A DNA stretch of 64,000 bases from an uncultured Cellvibrionales bacterium (GCA_913031145.1 CAJWCO010000005.1:1-64000), one strand, 5' to 3'. Counted from the first letter of the stretch, positions 1 to 9,235 are shown. Notes: a model not told the origin generated them from the letters alone. Translations and numbers: made by a program.

Positions 1-55
1 ACCTACGACCAATCGATTATGAGTCGACTGCTCTAACCAGCTGAGCTATGGGCCC
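1..55 (-). tRNA. tRNA with CAT anticodon (tRNA-Ile2 favoured over Met), cut by window edge
   Basis: On the minus strand, a tRNA 5' half starts at 55 with acceptor strand GGGCCCA, followed by TA, a D-arm GCTC...GAGC, and an anticodon arm GTCGA-CTCATAA-TCGAT. The anticodon is therefore CAT. The variable loop TGGTC matches my memory of E. coli tRNA-Ile2, whose C34 becomes lysidine to read AUA; elongator tRNA-Met has GGGTC there. The T arm and acceptor 3' strand lie outside the window, so Ile2 versus Met stays open. It follows the rpoD stop by 25 bases and may share that transcript. Confidence 0.85.
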
Positions 56-80
56 CTAAAGCGCGAGCATGTTGCCGGAT

Positions 81-1925
81 CTAATCATCGATAAAGCTAC
101 GCAGATGCTCTGATCGTGTTGGATGCCGAAGTTTACGTAGTGCTTTTGCTTCAATCTGCCGAATACGTTCGCGCGTGACGTCAAACTGTTTTCCTACTTC
201 TTCGAGCGTATGGTCGGTATTCATGTCGATCCCAAAGCGCATACGTAAAACTTTCGCTTCTCGGGCGGTCAGGCTACTTAAAACGCCACGGGTCGATTCA
301 GTCAAGTTGTTCTTGGTCGCTTCGTCGACTGGCAGCGCAATGGTGACATCCTCGATCAAATCCCCAATGCTTGCGTCTTCATCCTCACCAATGGGTGTTT
401 CCATCGAGATCGGTTCTTTCGCTATCTTAAGAACTTTCCTGATTTTATCTTCAGGCATTTCCATGCGCTCTGCAAGCTCTTCAGGCGATGGCTCACGTCC
501 TTTTTCCTGTAACATCTGTCGCGATATTCGATTCAGTTTATTGATCGTTTCGATCATATGAACGGGAATTCGAATCGTCCTCGCTTGGTCTGCAATTGAA
601 CGTGTAATCGCTTGTCGGATCCACCAAGTTGCATAGGTTGAAAATTTATAGCCGCGCCGATATTCAAATTTGTCTACCGCCTTCATCAGGCCAATATTGC
701 CTTCTTGAATCAAATCTAAAAATTGTAGGCCACGATTGGTATATTTCTTGGCAATTGAAATCACTAGCCGAAGATTTGCTTCCACCATTTCTTTTTTTGC
801 ATGTCGCGACATGGCTTCGCCGATTGTAAGTCGCCGATTGATGTCTTTTATTTGAGAGATAGTAAATCCTGTCTCTGTCTCGATCTTTGCAAGTTTTTTC
901 TGCGCACGATGGATATCATGCAACTGACTCTTGACTTTTGCGGCCCATGCGACATCTGACTCGCCAATGTCGTCGGACCACTGGGCATTGCTTTCATTTC
1001 CAGGAAAATCGCGAATGAATGCTTTGCGTGGCATTTTTGCCTTTCGCACGCACAGATCTAGGATAACGCGCTCTTCTCGACGCACAGACTCTACAGATGT
1101 CTTTATGAGCGCCGTTAATGGGTCAAATTGACGAGGTGTGAGTTTGAGAAACTTAAAAATCTCGGCCAATTCTTGAACGTTTTTGACCGCACCCTTCGAG
1201 ACTCGGCCATAGCGGGCGATCGACTTTTCTGTTTTCGACAGCTGCTCACGCAGCGTTGAAAAACGCATTGCGGCCTCTTCTGGGTCGAGTCCCCCTTCGT
1301 GTTCCTCTTCGGTGTTAGGGTCGTCCTCTTCTTCCTCGTCCTCATTTTCAGCTTTCAGCGCTTCGGCTGCCTGCTGTTGGGCGAGTGCGGATGGAACATG
1401 TTCCATAGGATTGAGATAGCCGCTAATGATATCAGTGAGTCGCCGTTCGCCTACATCGATCCGGTCATACTCGGCCAAAACAGCGGACACGGTGCCGGGC
1501 CATTCGGTAATGGCCGCCATTAACTCGCGTGTGCCCTCCTCGATACGTTTGGCGATTTCTATCTCGCCTTCTCGCGTGAGGAGCTCCACCGAACCCATCT
1601 CTCGCATGTACATGCGAACAGGGTCTGTGGTGCGGTGCTGCTCAGATTCCACCGAAGCAAGCGCCGCAGCCGCTTCTGCGGCAGCTACTTCGTCAGGTGT
1701 GTTGTCGCCCGACAGCATGAGCAGTGTCTCTGCATCTGGTGCGATCTCAAAAACGGTGATTCCCATGTCGTTAATCATTTGAATGATATCTTCGACTTGT
1801 TCTGGATCCGCAATGTCTTCGGGTAAGTGATCGTTGACCTCTGCGTACGTGAGGTACCCTTGTTCCCGCCCTTTGGCGATAAGGTCTTTGATCCCAGATT
1901 GCTGGTTATGATTGGTTTCGGTCAT
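81..1925 (-). CDS. rpoD: RNA polymerase primary sigma factor RpoD (sigma-70)
   Basis: This is the housekeeping sigma factor, which directs core RNA polymerase to -10/-35 promoters. The 614-residue protein is almost the length of E. coli RpoD. Visible parts in order are region 1.1 at the N terminus, region 1.2 ([11 protein letters not shown], about residue 101), an acidic non-conserved insert rich in E and D (about 195-215), region 2 ([18 protein letters not shown], then [20 protein letters not shown], which melts and reads the -10), region 3 (ETINKLNR), and a C-terminal region 4.2 helix-turn-helix ([18 protein letters not shown]) for the -35. It is the last protein gene of the rpsU-yqeY-dnaG-rpoD series and also has its own likely promoter just upstream. 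Confidence 0.99.
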   Translation of the reverse strand: MTETNHNQQSGIKDLIAKGREQGYLTYAEVNDHLPEDIADPEQVEDIIQMINDMGITVFEIAPDAETLLMLSGDNTPDEVAAAEAAAALASVESEQHRTTDPVRMYMREMGSVELLTREGEIEIAKRIEEGTRELMAAITEWPGTVSAVLAEYDRIDVGERRLTDIISGYLNPMEHVPSALAQQQAAEALKAENEDEEEEDDPNTEEEHEGGLDPEEAAMRFSTLREQLSKTEKSIARYGRVSKGAVKNVQELAEIFKFLKLTPRQFDPLTALIKTSVESVRREERVILDLCVRKAKMPRKAFIRDFPGNESNAQWSDDIGESDVAWAAKVKSQLHDIHRAQKKLAKIETETGFTISQIKDINRRLTIGEAMSRHAKKEMVEANLRLVISIAKKYTNRGLQFLDLIQEGNIGLMKAVDKFEYRRGYKFSTYATWWIRQAITRSIADQARTIRIPVHMIETINKLNRISRQMLQEKGREPSPEELAERMEMPEDKIRKVLKIAKEPISMETPIGEDEDASIGDLIEDVTIALPVDEATKNNLTESTRGVLSSLTAREAKVLRMRFGIDMNTDHTLEEVGKQFDVTRERIRQIEAKALRKLRHPTRSEHLRSFIDD

Positions 1926-1964
1926 AAGGAATAGCTACTACCAAGAAAAAAAATTAAGCGCGCA

Positions 1965-1993
1965 ATTATAGCCGATAAACAATTTTGTGTCCT
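1965..1993 (-). promoter_or_regulatory. Probable rpoD promoter
   Basis: Read on the minus strand, AGGACA (1993-1988) and a perfect TATAAT (1970-1965) are separated by 17 bases. Transcription would start near 1958, about 33 bases before the rpoD ATG at 1925. This would allow rpoD expression apart from dnaG, as is known in E. coli. The -35 matches consensus at four of six positions. Confidence 0.55.
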
Positions 1994-2006
1994 CGACTAT
2001 TTTGGA

Positions 2007-3950
2007 TTATTTTCGTTCTGCAATGTTTACTACAAGTCTCTGTTTTATGGCATTTTTCAGCTCCGTTGAGGGTCCCTCGTTAGACAATTGTAGATGGATT
2101 TTATGCAATTGCTTGATTTCGCGTTCATTGAGTTTTTCTTGAGCAAGAAGATGCAGTGCTTTTTGTTGATTGGGCAGTAACTCAAACTCGTTGACGATGA
2201 CATGCTCAAGCGCATCACAGAACTCTGCATGATCGTCACGGCCCGTACCAACAGGCGGGTGATAAATTTCACTCGACCCGAGCACTTGTAGGTGGCGTAC
2301 TTCATCGCGCCTATCTGGATTGCCCAACCAATGCGCAAAAATTTGCGCGGGTTTGTAGCTGGGGTTCTTGCTAAGAAGAGCAAGCAGCCGCAAAAACAAT
2401 TTAACTTCATCATTTTCGGAATTGGTAAGCAGTGGGTTGTCTTCAACATGTTGGGCAAGATCTGGGTGGTTTAGCAGAAGCGCTGTAACGTATTTAATCG
2501 GCGAAAGCCTGAGTTTCTTTATGTTAGGCAGAGGCTCTGCATAGGATTTCTGGTGATCTTGCCAATTAGGCGGGTATGATTCAAAGCTTTGTTGCTCAAG
2601 CGACGCATTGTTTGGCTCGTTGTTCGAGTACTGTCCTTTGTTGCGTGTCTGATGACTCGCAACATAGTGACTTAAGTCTGCGGTCGAAAGTCCAGTTCGC
2701 GTTGATAGCTCAGCGAGCATCAGTTGACGAAAAACGCCTTCGGGTAGCCGATTAATTTGTGGCGCACATAACGTGCTCAGTTTGGCCTTGCCATCAGCCG
2801 TTGAAGTATCGATTCCCTGCTCTAGTTGCGCGAAGAAGAACTCGGAGAGTGGTTGTGATTCTTCGACGCGCTTTAGGAATTCAGCCGTCCCGAGTTTGCG
2901 AACGATACTGTCCGGATCCTCAGCTTCAGGTAAAAAGAGAAATCGCGCAGACACGCCGTCACGCATTGCTGGGAGAATGGTTTCCAAAGCGCGACTTGCC
3001 GCTTTTTGTCCGGCCATGTCGCCATCAAAGCAGAATACGATCTCTGCGGTATAACGAAAGATCTTGCTTAGATGGCTCTCGGTTAACGCCGTGCCAAGCG
3101 TGGCTACCGAATGATGGATGCCATACTGGGCCAGCGCAATTACGTCCATGTAGCCCTCGACCATGATTAAGCGAGGGATTTCCTTCAGTGCTTGCCGGGC
3201 TTCATAAAGTCCGTAGAGTTCGCGCCCCTTAGAAAAAATAGGCGTTTCGGGCGAGTTAAGATATTTGGGTTTGCTGTCGTCGAGAACCCGCCCGCCAAAC
3301 CCCACGGTACGACCTCGTTGATCGCGGATTGGAAACATAATTCTGTGTCGGAATCGATCGTATAGCTTCCCTCCCTCGGGCTTACTGACCAGCATGCCGG
3401 ACTCGACGAGAAGCGCTCTGCGTTGATCGTCGCGGCCTTCGGCGACAAGAAGATGGTCCCACCCAGGTGGCGCAAAGCCGAGTCCAAAACGTGCCGCTAC
3501 CTGTCCCGTTAATCCTCGACTTTTGAGGTATTGAACGGCTTGGCCGGCGCTCGGATGCCGTTTTAATTGCTGGCGGTAATGGCGGTCAGAAGCGTGGAGG
3601 GTGGAGTATAAATTGTCTTTTTTGGTTTTGGCCTCGGGGTTTTCTTCAACGCCGCGAGGGATCTCGACGCCAGCATGTTTGGCGAGTATTTCGAGCGCGG
3701 GGATAAAGTCGAGGCGATCAAACTCCATAACAAAACGCAAGGCATTACCGCCCGCGCCACACCCAAAACAATAATAAAACTGTTTATCTTGTGCAACTGT
3801 AAACGAGGGGCTTTTTTCTTCGTGAAAAGGGCAGCGTGCAGAATGGTTTTTGCCAGATTTCTTGAGTTCTACTCGGCCAGCAACGATATCTACGATATCG
3901 ACTCGCTCGAGAAGGTCATCAATAAAGCTCTGTGGGATGGGTCCGGGCAT
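2007..3950 (-). CDS. dnaG: DNA primase DnaG
   Basis: DnaG makes RNA primers for the lagging strand at the replication fork and binds DnaB, encoded at 59889. The 647-residue protein has an N-terminal CHC2 zinc-binding domain (CPFHEEKSPSF then YYCFGCGAGG, residues about 40-65), the RNA polymerase core, and a Toprim fold with the acidic motif MVEGYMDVIAL and later FCFDGDMAGQKAA. The C-terminal third is the poorly conserved DnaB-binding domain. A linker around 440-480 is rich in N, Q and S. It lies between yqeY and rpoD with gaps of 88 and 81 bases, the standard macromolecular-synthesis arrangement. Confidence 0.98.
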   Translation of the reverse strand: MPGPIPQSFIDDLLERVDIVDIVAGRVELKKSGKNHSARCPFHEEKSPSFTVAQDKQFYYCFGCGAGGNALRFVMEFDRLDFIPALEILAKHAGVEIPRGVEENPEAKTKKDNLYSTLHASDRHYRQQLKRHPSAGQAVQYLKSRGLTGQVAARFGLGFAPPGWDHLLVAEGRDDQRRALLVESGMLVSKPEGGKLYDRFRHRIMFPIRDQRGRTVGFGGRVLDDSKPKYLNSPETPIFSKGRELYGLYEARQALKEIPRLIMVEGYMDVIALAQYGIHHSVATLGTALTESHLSKIFRYTAEIVFCFDGDMAGQKAASRALETILPAMRDGVSARFLFLPEAEDPDSIVRKLGTAEFLKRVEESQPLSEFFFAQLEQGIDTSTADGKAKLSTLCAPQINRLPEGVFRQLMLAELSTRTGLSTADLSHYVASHQTRNKGQYSNNEPNNASLEQQSFESYPPNWQDHQKSYAEPLPNIKKLRLSPIKYVTALLLNHPDLAQHVEDNPLLTNSENDEVKLFLRLLALLSKNPSYKPAQIFAHWLGNPDRRDEVRHLQVLGSSEIYHPPVGTGRDDHAEFCDALEHVIVNEFELLPNQQKALHLLAQEKLNEREIKQLHKIHLQLSNEGPSTELKNAIKQRLVVNIAERK

Positions 3951-4038
3951 TAGTGCTGCAAACTGATCATTATTAAGCGGCTAGTGTACCCTCTGACCCA
4001 AATAAAGATAGCGTCTGTGAATACCGTACCCATACTGA

Positions 4039-4485
4039 TCACTCGTTTAGTGCACTCTTAACCCACGTGCTGACGTTTCCTATATTGGCTCGGCCCTGAA
4101 TTTGTGGCTTTAGCAAGGCCATTACGGCGCCCATATCTCGCATCGTGGTGGCACCGGCATGCTGTATGGCTAAGCTAATGAGTTCATGGATTTCGTGGGC
4201 TTCTAATTCGGTGGGCAAGAAATCTTGAATGACGGCAATTTCTGCTTTCTCGATGGCTGCCAGATCGTCTCGCTCTGCAGTCTCGTAGTGACCAATGGAG
4301 TCGCGCCGCCGTTTGACCATTTTGTCGAGTATTGCGAGCACCTGAGCATCATTTAAGACTTCTCGCGTGTCCACTTCGATTCGTTTTATATCGGCACGAA
4401 TGAGGCGGATAGTGCTCAGTCGCTGCTTATCCTTAACCCGCATCGCAGACTTCATTTCAGCTGAGAGTTGCTCTCGAAGAGTCAT
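4039..4485 (-). CDS. yqeY: GatB/YqeY domain protein
   Basis: This 148-residue protein belongs to the YqeY family, which resembles the C-terminal tRNA-binding domain of amidotransferase subunit GatB. Family-typical stretches are MTLREQLSAEMKSAMR at the start, VDKM-like VKRRRDSI in the middle, the QDFLP block, and GRANIGNVSTWVK near the end (compare GRA/G and V-K-L motifs of the family). Its exact biochemical role is not established. Lying between rpsU and dnaG is common in gammaproteobacteria. A GC-rich hairpin separates it from rpsU and could reduce read-through. Confidence 0.92.
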   Translation of the reverse strand: MTLREQLSAEMKSAMRVKDKQRLSTIRLIRADIKRIEVDTREVLNDAQVLAILDKMVKRRRDSIGHYETAERDDLAAIEKAEIAVIQDFLPTELEAHEIHELISLAIQHAGATTMRDMGAVMALLKPQIQGRANIGNVSTWVKSALNE

Positions 4486-4515
4486 GGCGATGGGTCCTAA
4501 TTTTCATGTTTCTAG

Positions 4516-4537
4516 GGGCGCTTTTTTGTCCGCGCCC
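4516..4537 (-). terminator. GC-rich hairpin between rpsU and yqeY
   Basis: On the minus strand, GGGCGC and GCGCCC form a perfect six-base-pair stem around a 10-base loop that contains an A-run. There is no U-tract after the stem, so it is not a classical intrinsic terminator. Its place after rpsU suggests an attenuator or processing site like the one known after rpsU in the E. coli operon. That role is inferred. Confidence 0.4.
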
Positions 4538-4576
4538 GCTTCTTTCGGTTCAGTCAGTCTGTGATGGCATCCCTGT

Positions 4577-4792
4577 TTAGTATTGCCGCGTAAACTTCCT
4601 GAATTCTCGCGAAACTTTCTTTTGATTACGCTTAACAGCTGCTGCCGCTTTTCGCTTTCGTTCCCACGTGGGTTTCTCGTAAAATTCACAGCTTCTAACC
4701 TTCGCCAAAATACCCGCTTTTTCACACGAACGTTTGAAGCGACGTAGCGCTACGTCAAAGGGCTCGTTTTCTTTAATTCGCACACTCGGCAT
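4577..4792 (-). CDS. rpsU: 30S ribosomal protein S21
   Basis: This 71-residue basic protein is S21 of the small ribosomal subunit, which helps mRNA base-pair with the 3' end of 16S rRNA. It matches the family along its whole length, from [19 protein letters not shown] through [19 protein letters not shown] to an Arg/Lys-rich tail. It is the first gene of the minus-strand macromolecular-synthesis cluster, and a promoter-like pair lies about 80 bases upstream. Confidence 0.98.
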   Translation of the reverse strand: MPSVRIKENEPFDVALRRFKRSCEKAGILAKVRSCEFYEKPTWERKRKAAAAVKRNQKKVSREFRKFTRQY

Positions 4793-4871
4793 ACGACTCT
4801 ATCCTCTAATTTGACAAGCGATTCGCCCGTCTCGGCTTTACTGGTTATGGGTAAAAAATCTATGGGCCGAT

Positions 4872-4900
4872 AGTATAGGGCCATGCATAGCCCGATGCAA
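4872..4900 (-). promoter_or_regulatory. Probable rpsU operon promoter
   Basis: On the minus strand, TTGCAT (4900-4895) and TATACT (4877-4872) are spaced by 17 bases. The start would be near 4866, giving a leader of about 75 bases before the rpsU ATG. It lies in the divergent rpsU/tsaD gap and would serve the whole rpsU-yqeY-dnaG-rpoD unit. The -10 matches at five of six positions and the -35 at three. Confidence 0.5.
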
Positions 4901-4990
4901 AGATTTATCAGCATGCACTCACCATAACTCGGTCTCAAGACGAGCCCCCGAGAAAATTTTTGGATGACAGCGCATGTTGTCCGATCGCAG

Positions 4991-4999
4991 TGTTATCAT
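4991..4999 (+). promoter_or_regulatory. Candidate extended -10 for tsaD
   Basis: The sequence TGTTATCAT is an extended -10 (TGn plus TATCAT, five of six matches). I see no good -35 upstream, which extended -10 promoters can tolerate. It lies in the rpsU/tsaD divergent gap on the tsaD side and would start near 5006. Confidence 0.35.
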
Positions 5000-5084
5000 T
5001 AACGCTTGCTAGGGGTTGTGAGACTTCTGCGGCATAGACACCACCATGTTCTTCGATAACGATCACGCAACGGATGATTTGGGC

Positions 5085-6125
5085 ATGCGCGTACTGGGAA
5101 TAGAAACCTCGTGTGATGAAACGGGTATCGCGATTTATGACAGTGATCGGGGCCTCTTGGCGAACCGACTTTACTCACAGGCACATCTTCACGCTGAATA
5201 CGGCGGAGTCGTTCCAGAATTAGCATCGCGCGATCATGTTCGCAAGGTATTACCGCTGATTCAGCAGGTGCTCGAGGACGCTTCACTTAAAAAATCTGAC
5301 CTGCACGGGATTGCCTACACCGCAGGCCCTGGCCTGATGGGATCACTCTTTGTCGGAGGGGCATTGGCAACATCGATGAGTTTTGCGTTAAACATTCCAG
5401 TACTCGCGGTTCATCATATGGAAGGGCATTTGCTGGCGCCAATGCTAGAGGCCGAACCGCCCAGCTTTCCGTTTATTGCGTTGCTGGTGTCTGGAGGGCA
5501 TACCCAGTTAGTTCATGTCGAACGTATCGGTCAGTACCGACTTTTAGGGGAATCGCTTGACGATGCTGCTGGCGAAGCATTCGATAAAACCGCTAAGATG
5601 TTGGGCCTCGGCTATCCTGGGGGGCCCATACTCGCGTCAATGGCAGAGAAGGGCGATTGGAAGCGCTTCCGCTTTCCACGTCCAATGACCAATCGGCCCG
5701 GATTAGACTTTAGTTTCTCTGGCTTAAAGACATTTACGCGAAACTTAATTAGTCAGAACGGCTCGGAAGGTGGGGCACTTGATCAGCAGACAACGTGTGA
5801 TATTTGTGCGGGTTTTCAAGAGGCGGTTGTCGATACGTTGACGATAAAGTGTGTTCGAGCCTTGGAGGCGGAATCGCTGTCGAGACTTGTTATCGCGGGT
5901 GGTGTTGCAGCCAACACACGATTGCGTGATAACTTGCGCAGCGCATTGAGTCGTCTAGATGCCGAGGTTTTTTATGCGCGGCAGGAATTTTGTACCGACA
6001 ATGGCGCAATGATCGCTTTTGCAGGTTGTCAGCGTATGCTGGCAGGCGAGCAGAGTGGATTGGCCGTTATGGCGACGCCACGCTGGTCCTTGGATTCTTT
6101 GCAACCACCCGGAGAAATTCGTTAA
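5085..6125 (+). CDS. tsaD: tRNA N6-adenosine threonylcarbamoyltransferase TsaD
   Basis: TsaD transfers the threonylcarbamoyl group to A37 of ANN-decoding tRNAs, working with TsaB and TsaE. The fold is ASKHA. The protein starts [14 protein letters not shown], the usual family start. An in-frame ATG at 5046 would add 13 atypical residues, so I prefer 5085 (346 residues), although neither start has a clear Shine-Dalgarno site. The metal-binding HHMEGH motif is present, as are the phosphate-binding SGGHTQL and the C-terminal [10 protein letters not shown]. The stop overlaps the folB start by one base (TAATG), which suggests translational coupling. In Pseudomonas, plsY sits near here; it is absent. 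Confidence 0.97.
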   Translation: MRVLGIETSCDETGIAIYDSDRGLLANRLYSQAHLHAEYGGVVPELASRDHVRKVLPLIQQVLEDASLKKSDLHGIAYTAGPGLMGSLFVGGALATSMSFALNIPVLAVHHMEGHLLAPMLEAEPPSFPFIALLVSGGHTQLVHVERIGQYRLLGESLDDAAGEAFDKTAKMLGLGYPGGPILASMAEKGDWKRFRFPRPMTNRPGLDFSFSGLKTFTRNLISQNGSEGGALDQQTTCDICAGFQEAVVDTLTIKCVRALEAESLSRLVIAGGVAANTRLRDNLRSALSRLDAEVFYARQEFCTDNGAMIAFAGCQRMLAGEQSGLAVMATPRWSLDSLQPPGEIR

Positions 6126-6481
6126 TGGATATTGTATACATCAGAGACCTACGCATTGAGACGATTATCGGTATTTACGAATGGGAGCGTCAAGTCAAAC
6201 AAATCGTTAGTTTCGATCTTGAAATGGCTGCCAATATCTCTGAAGCCGCCCGCACTGACGATATTCAATACGCACTAAATTATAAATCGATCGCCAAGCG
6301 CATTATCAGTTTTATTCAGGCGAGTGAATTTTTATTGGTAGAACGGATGGCTGACGAAGTGGCCACTATTGTGATAGAAGAGTTCGACGTGCCTTGGTTG
6401 CGCTTGCGGGTGAGTAAGCCAGGGGCGCTTCGGGGCGCGCAGGACGTGGGAATTATCATCGAGCGTGGAGTCAAGACCTAG
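6125..6481 (+). CDS. folB: Dihydroneopterin aldolase FolB
   Basis: FolB cleaves 7,8-dihydroneopterin to 6-hydroxymethyl-dihydropterin and glycolaldehyde in folate synthesis, and many members also epimerise. The 118-residue protein starts [22 protein letters not shown], whose GIYEWE segment is typical. It continues with the family's LNYKSIAKRI and SEFLLVERMADEVA, which holds the conserved Glu, and ends in VSKPGALRGAQDVGI, which holds the catalytic Lys. It overlaps tsaD by one base upstream and folK by one base downstream (TAGTG). Confidence 0.96.
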   Translation: MDIVYIRDLRIETIIGIYEWERQVKQIVSFDLEMAANISEAARTDDIQYALNYKSIAKRIISFIQASEFLLVERMADEVATIVIEEFDVPWLRLRVSKPGALRGAQDVGIIIERGVKT

Positions 6482-7026
6482 TGGCATACGTCTACCTGAG
6501 TCTTGGCAGCAATATCGACGCACGCGGCCACATAGCGGCGGCTTTGGACAGTTTGTCAGATGAATTTGGGGATTTGTTGGTGTCCTCCGTTTATGAAAGT
6601 GAGTCTGTGGGTTTTGCCGGCGATAATTTTTTAAATTTGGTTGTTGGCCTGGAATCAGATCGATCTGTAGGCAGTTTAGATTTGAGCTTTAAGGCGATCG
6701 AGAATGCCAGACAACGGGATCGAAGTACGCCGCGCTTCTCAGCGCGGACACTGGACATCGACATTTTATGCGTCGACGATTTACATAGGGATATTGACGG
6801 AGTGTCGCTGCCCAGAGATGAAATCTTACACAATGCATTTGTATTACTGCCGCTAGCCGAGATTGCACCCAACACATTGCATCCTGTTACCGGCATGAGC
6901 TATCGACAACATTGGTTAGATTTCGATAAAGACCGCCAAAAGCTCTGGGCTGTGGATTTTATTTGGCGAGGAGACAACGTCACTCAGACGAGTGCGGCGA
7001 GGGCCACGTATTTTCTGCCGTCTTAG
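6481..7026 (+). CDS. folK: 2-amino-4-hydroxy-6-hydroxymethyldihydropteridine diphosphokinase (HPPK)
   Basis: HPPK transfers pyrophosphate from ATP to the pterin made by FolB, the next step in folate synthesis. The 181-residue protein begins at a GTG that overlaps the folB stop. It shows the N-terminal AYVYLSLGSN and the catalytic ARTLDIDIL motif with the two metal-binding Asp residues. The usual HxxxxxR loop is replaced by LPRDEILHNAF, seen in the shorter folB-linked FolK type. About 25 residues after LDFDK at the C terminus do not resemble the family. Pseudomonas has a second folK near panBC, so this may not be the only copy. Confidence 0.93.
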   Translation: MAYVYLSLGSNIDARGHIAAALDSLSDEFGDLLVSSVYESESVGFAGDNFLNLVVGLESDRSVGSLDLSFKAIENARQRDRSTPRFSARTLDIDILCVDDLHRDIDGVSLPRDEILHNAFVLLPLAEIAPNTLHPVTGMSYRQHWLDFDKDRQKLWAVDFIWRGDNVTQTSAARATYFLPS

Positions 7027-7042
7027 TAACGCAGCACATGGT

Positions 7043-7792
7043 CTAGAGAGTCGTTGACGCGCCGCCGTCGACTGCGATGGTTTGTCCGGTAACGTAGCTG
7101 GCATGAGCCGCCAAGAAATATACACACTGCGCTATGTCACTCTCGCGCCCTAGACGTCCCATCGGAACATTGGTTAACACGGCGTTTTGCTTGCTATGAT
7201 CATCTGCTTCATGCTCTGGCCACAAAATGGCACCGGGTGCTACGCTGTTAACGCGCACGTGGGGCGCAAGTTCGAGCGCCAAAGATTTAGTCATGGCAAT
7301 GTTCCCCGCTTTTGCAATGGTATAAATTGGATGCGTTTGGAGGGCTTGGCGCGCATGCATATCTGAAATATTGATAATCGCCCCCTGAGTTGATTGCAAT
7401 AGTGGTGCGAGTTCCGCACTTAAAAAGAAGGGGCCTCTTAGATTGCTGTTGATCAAATCATTCCATTGCTGATCGTTGGTATCAGCCAGTGGTGTCGGGT
7501 AAAAGCTTGAGGCATTGTTGATAAGGACGTCGAGTCGCCCAATAGTGTTGGCGAGCGCAACAATACGTTGCAGTCCCGCGCTGTCGTTAAGATCGCCCTG
7601 AACGAGCCAACAACTACCGTCGCGCGTCGCATTGAGTGTGTCACAGAGTTGATTCGCCTCGGCAGCGGCGCGATTGTAATGGACAATCACATCGTACCCT
7701 TTTGTATGGAACAGACGTGCGATTTCTGCGCCGATACGACGGGCAGCGCCGGTAACGAGAATCACCGGTGTTACTGGGTCTTGGATTTTCAT
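7043..7792 (-). CDS. Short-chain dehydrogenase, pteridine reductase type (FolM-like)
   Basis: This is a 249-residue NADPH-dependent short-chain dehydrogenase. The cofactor motif reads TGAARRIGAEIA, and the double Arg in TGxxRRxG is the mark of pteridine reductases (PTR1/FolM group). NNASS is the NAG-equivalent and YTIAK is the catalytic YxxxK. Its likely work is reduction of dihydrofolate or dihydromonapterin, which suits its place facing folB-folK. I infer the substrate from motif and context. It converges on folK with a 16-base gap and follows cca on the same strand. Confidence 0.8.
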   Translation of the reverse strand: MKIQDPVTPVILVTGAARRIGAEIARLFHTKGYDVIVHYNRAAAEANQLCDTLNATRDGSCWLVQGDLNDSAGLQRIVALANTIGRLDVLINNASSFYPTPLADTNDQQWNDLINSNLRGPFFLSAELAPLLQSTQGAIINISDMHARQALQTHPIYTIAKAGNIAMTKSLALELAPHVRVNSVAPGAILWPEHEADDHSKQNAVLTNVPMGRLGRESDIAQCVYFLAAHASYVTGQTIAVDGGASTTL

Positions 7793-7834
7793 TTCACGCC
7801 TTTTTCTAATGTCTTGAATGGCCCGATTATACCG

Positions 7835-9061
7835 CTAGCCCTGTCTTTGTTGGAAGTGCTCTAGACGCTTCGTTTGACGCAGTCGAAGATGCTTCCCAAT
7901 TTCTGCCCCTTTTATGCCATCAACAACCAAATCATCTACCGAAATAGAGGAGACCTCGCGTTGCGCATCGCGAAGATAGCCGGCCACTGCGTAAGGGAGA
8001 TCCTCAAGCCCTGGATGACCTCGTGCGTCGGCTTCGCAGCTGAGTAAAAACGGCTCTAGTAGATCTTTCGCGTTGCCTGCCCCCACATGAAGGATCAGTC
8101 TGAGCAATGCCTCTGGCTTTAGTTCTACCGCGCGATGGCACTGGCAATGAAATTGGGCTACCACGACGCCCAGTCTGCGAAACTGACCGGGCACCTTTAG
8201 GCGCTTGCAAAGATCTTCAACTAAGGCCACGGATCGCTGCGTATACACAGTCTTTTGGCATGACCTGGTCGTGTCAGCAACACCTCTACCGACATCATGA
8301 AATGCCACAGCAAAGCGGACTTCTGTGCTGTCGGAGAGTCGGGCAGCTTGTTCGAGCGCTAGCAGGGTATGCACGCCAGTATCAATTTCAAACTGGCGTT
8401 CTGATCGCTGCGGTACGCCGAACACCGCATCGAGTTCAGGAAATAAAATGGCCAACGCTCCGCATTGTCGCAGGACATTAAAGAAAATGTGCGGTGATTT
8501 TTCGCCGAGCGCTCGCTCGGTTTCTTGCCAAACGCGTTCGGCCACCAAATGCTCAAGTTCCCCGCACGCACTAATACGGCACATGGCTTCTATTGTTTCC
8601 GTCGCGATCGTAAACCCGAGGTGATGGTAACGGGCCGCGAAGCGCGCGGTTCGAAGGACTCTTAAAGGATCCTCCATAAACGCGTCAGACACATGGCGAA
8701 GTTTTCTCTGTTGCAGATCTTGCTGCCCATTGTAGGGGTCTATGAGTTGCCCTTCGCCGGACTCTGCCATGGCGTTAATGGTCAAATCTCTGCGCTTTAG
8801 GTCCTCTTCTAACGAGACATCGCGGGCCGTGTAAAAGGTGAAACCTCGATATCCTTTGCCTGATTTTTTTTCCGTTCGGGCAAGCGCATGCTCTTCACCA
8901 CTCTCTGGGTGGAGAAATACAGGGAAATCGTTACCCACGGGTCGGAAACCGAGTGCGATCATTTGCTCGGGCGATGAGCCGACCACGACCCAGTCTTTTT
9001 CCGTGTAAGGGTAGTCCAATAAACGATCGCGAATGGCACCACCCACGAGGTATTTTTGCAT
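7835..9061 (-). CDS. cca: CCA tRNA nucleotidyltransferase with degenerate HD domain
   Basis: The enzyme adds or repairs the 3' CCA of tRNAs without a template. I start it at the ATG at 9061 (408 residues, MQKYLVGGAIRD), the typical family start; an upstream in-frame start would add 17 unrelated residues. The class II nucleotidyltransferase head (VGGAIRD, KDWVVVG, LKRRDLTINAMA, DPLRVLRTARFAAR) is intact and close to E. coli Cca. The C-terminal HD part keeps FHDVGRG at 255-256. Where E. coli has HHGHGPAG the protein reads CQKTVYTQRS, and the later EFHD is QFHC. Phosphohydrolase activity is probably lost while CCA addition is kept. Confidence 0.95.
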   Translation of the reverse strand: MQKYLVGGAIRDRLLDYPYTEKDWVVVGSSPEQMIALGFRPVGNDFPVFLHPESGEEHALARTEKKSGKGYRGFTFYTARDVSLEEDLKRRDLTINAMAESGEGQLIDPYNGQQDLQQRKLRHVSDAFMEDPLRVLRTARFAARYHHLGFTIATETIEAMCRISACGELEHLVAERVWQETERALGEKSPHIFFNVLRQCGALAILFPELDAVFGVPQRSERQFEIDTGVHTLLALEQAARLSDSTEVRFAVAFHDVGRGVADTTRSCQKTVYTQRSVALVEDLCKRLKVPGQFRRLGVVVAQFHCQCHRAVELKPEALLRLILHVGAGNAKDLLEPFLLSCEADARGHPGLEDLPYAVAGYLRDAQREVSSISVDDLVVDGIKGAEIGKHLRLRQTKRLEHFQQRQG

Positions 9062-9235
9062 GGCAGATTCTCTGCAATAGTCATTATCTTTGTGTTGTAT
9101 GGCCGGCCACAATTATTTTTCCAGACGCCATTGTAAGTTGTTGCGTATCGCACCTCTATGGCGCTCGCTTTGGGCGTGCACGAACTCATGGTAGGCGGCC
9201 ACATAGGGGCAGTCGGAACCATAATGAAGCGCAAC

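Noticed and set aside
2759-3166. Plus-strand frames inside dnaG and similar long frames opposite cca, gyrA and valS
   Set aside because: They lie opposite strongly conserved genes. Long antisense frames are common in such sequence, and none shows a known domain.
4750-4938. Minus-strand frame of 62 codons overlapping the start of rpsU
   Set aside because: It overlaps the rpsU start and its promoter, and the protein resembles nothing. Its reading frame is best explained by chance.
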